A stretch of 64,000 nucleotides of DNA from contig OZ246977.1 of NCBI GenBank assembly GCA_965232465.1, positions 2,542,001 to 2,606,000 of the forward strand, in the 5' to 3' direction. The notes beneath the pieces were generated by a model. The model worked only from the letters and a program-made list of their open reading frames with translations. It was not told the DNA's origin and searched no databases. Origin of the DNA: G965232465 sp965232465. Its GTDB lineage: Bacteria > Pseudomonadota > Alphaproteobacteria > JAQWUY01. Below, one piece after another: positions 63,336 through 64,000 of this stretch. Within the stretch, counting starts at the first letter, position 1; each line of letters opens with the position of its first letter. A program made the translations under genes and the position numbers.

Positions 63336-64000
63336 ATGAAACTGAAAAAATCTTTATGGGCAACGGCTAGTGTTATTGTACTGGCATATACAACACCAGC
63401 CTTTACAAATGATACGGACAAAGTGGTCAATGCCACGGGGAATATGTTTATGGATACCGTGAACAGAACAGGGTTTTTTGAATGGATAAGTGGCGGGGTC
63501 GGCTATACGGATAAAACCCTAAATTGGGATATTACCGCTTTTAGCAACCTGCGGGAAACAAAAGACACGGTTACATATTTGCAAACTTCTTATAATCGTC
63601 AAAAATCAGTGAATCGATTAAACTTGGGGTTGGGCTATCGGAAACTTATCGACACAACAGCTACCCCGTTAATTGTTGGGGTCAATGCGTTTTTTGATAG
63701 CAAGGACGGGACAAAGAATATACTTGCTTTTAAGGCATCGGAGAACTTCCAACGGTTTAGTGTGGGGGCGGAACTGAAAACCGCCCGGTTTGACATGGCG
63801 GCAAACCTATATCGTCGTATTGGCAACAACATTATTGACGATAAAAAGGTATTACAAGGCTGGGATATAACCGCTAAGGGCAATATCCCCAATTATGAAC
63901 AGCTGTCTGTGGGGGTGGGGACCTATAGATTCGACGGGGTTGAGGATACAGTTGTTAGGGGTAATAAATTGATTGCCGAATTTACCCCAAATGCTATGAT
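63336..64000 (+). CDS. inverse autotransporter beta-domain protein (intimin/invasin-like), cut by the window end
   Basis: The first 221 residues are present. After GAGGA and ATG comes a signal peptide (cleavage near TPAFT). Then follows an inverse-autotransporter beta barrel: NRLNLGLGYRKLID, PLIVGVNAFFDS, FSVGAELKTARFDMAANLYRR and the repeat-like GWDITAKGNIP with LSVGVGTYRFDG. In this family the barrel sits at the N-terminus in the outer membrane and displays C-terminal Ig-like or adhesion domains, which would lie beyond the window. Host or surface attachment is the likely role. Confidence 0.8.
   Translation, partial: MKLKKSLWATASVIVLAYTTPAFTNDTDKVVNATGNMFMDTVNRTGFFEWISGGVGYTDKTLNWDITAFSNLRETKDTVTYLQTSYNRQKSVNRLNLGLGYRKLIDTTATPLIVGVNAFFDSKDGTKNILAFKASENFQRFSVGAELKTARFDMAANLYRRIGNNIIDDKKVLQGWDITAKGNIPNYEQLSVGVGTYRFDGVEDTVVRGNKLIAEFTPNAM

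Noticed and set aside
1..64000. CRISPR array or cas genes
   Set aside because: No regularly spaced repeats and no cas-like protein were seen.

Overview
The window looks like a chromosome segment of an AT-rich, probably host-associated alphaproteobacterium. This rests on gene order and gene types rather than on any database search: mnmG-rsmG-parA-parB with parS sites just upstream of parA, ihfB-lapA-pyrF-trpF, argD-argF-(carbonic anhydrase)-hslO, an alphaproteobacterial-type ACT domain in the prephenate dehydratase, a CUT1 polyol ABC transporter with paired ATPases, a fused TAXI-TRAP permease, and large secreted or outer-membrane proteins (a subtilase lipoprotein and an inverse autotransporter). 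The genus cannot be named from the sequence alone.

Layout. 1-12,900: a LysE-superfamily exporter with a His/Asp-rich tail, then a polyol utilisation locus: SDR dehydrogenase, binding protein, two permeases, a 55-residue membrane protein, two ABC ATPases, aldehyde dehydrogenase, xylulokinase, HAD phosphatase, RpiR-type regulator and rpiA. The SDR and the binding-protein gene are each preceded by an almost identical promoter. 13,100-20,000: acnA, 5-formyl-THF cyclo-ligase and a YmdB-type phosphoesterase on the minus strand, then glnD on the plus strand. 20,000-22,650: a minus-strand cassette of a 44-residue Asp-tailed peptide, an unrecognised 276-residue protein and an M50 zinc metalloprotease, bordered by debris (3' end of yebC, 3' half of a tRNA-Gly). 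22,700-24,750: trpF, pyrF, lapA, ihfB. 25,000-28,400: a prephenate dehydratase fused to an XRE DNA-binding domain, a small inverted-repeat element, a secreted HNH nuclease behind a 17-base C homopolymer, and an IS5-family element. 28,500-31,900: subtilase lipoprotein and uppP. 32,100-39,700: an unusual 1810-residue glutamate synthase directly followed by a flavoprotein reductase with two tandem flavodoxin domains. 39,700-46,700: smr, secB, argD, argF, carbonic anhydrase, hslO, a DctP-like binding protein and an HlyD-like protein. 46,800-52,600: mnmG, rsmG, parS, parA, parB, tRNA nucleotidyltransferase/poly(A) polymerase. 53,000-57,100: pstSCAB behind a possible Pho box. 57,200-59,800: a GmrS-type (DUF262) gene fragment fused end-to-end to an N-terminally truncated mannitol dehydrogenase, followed by fructokinase. 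59,800-63,000: TAXI-TRAP transporter. 63,336 to the end: start of an inverse autotransporter.

How the genes fit together. The polyol locus should import a sugar alcohol, oxidise it (SDR), phosphorylate the ketose (XylB) and feed the pentose phosphate pool (RpiA), under the RpiR-type regulator. The broken mannitol dehydrogenase plus fructokinase is the remnant of a second polyol route. GltB, GlnD, ArgD and ArgF mark nitrogen assimilation. Several junctions carry broken genes (yebC, tRNA-Gly, gmrS, mannitol dehydrogenase), which indicates past rearrangement and deletion. The most novel-looking items are the peptide/M50 cassette, the glutamate synthase with a tandem-flavodoxin reductase in place of GltD, and the XRE-prephenate dehydratase fusion.
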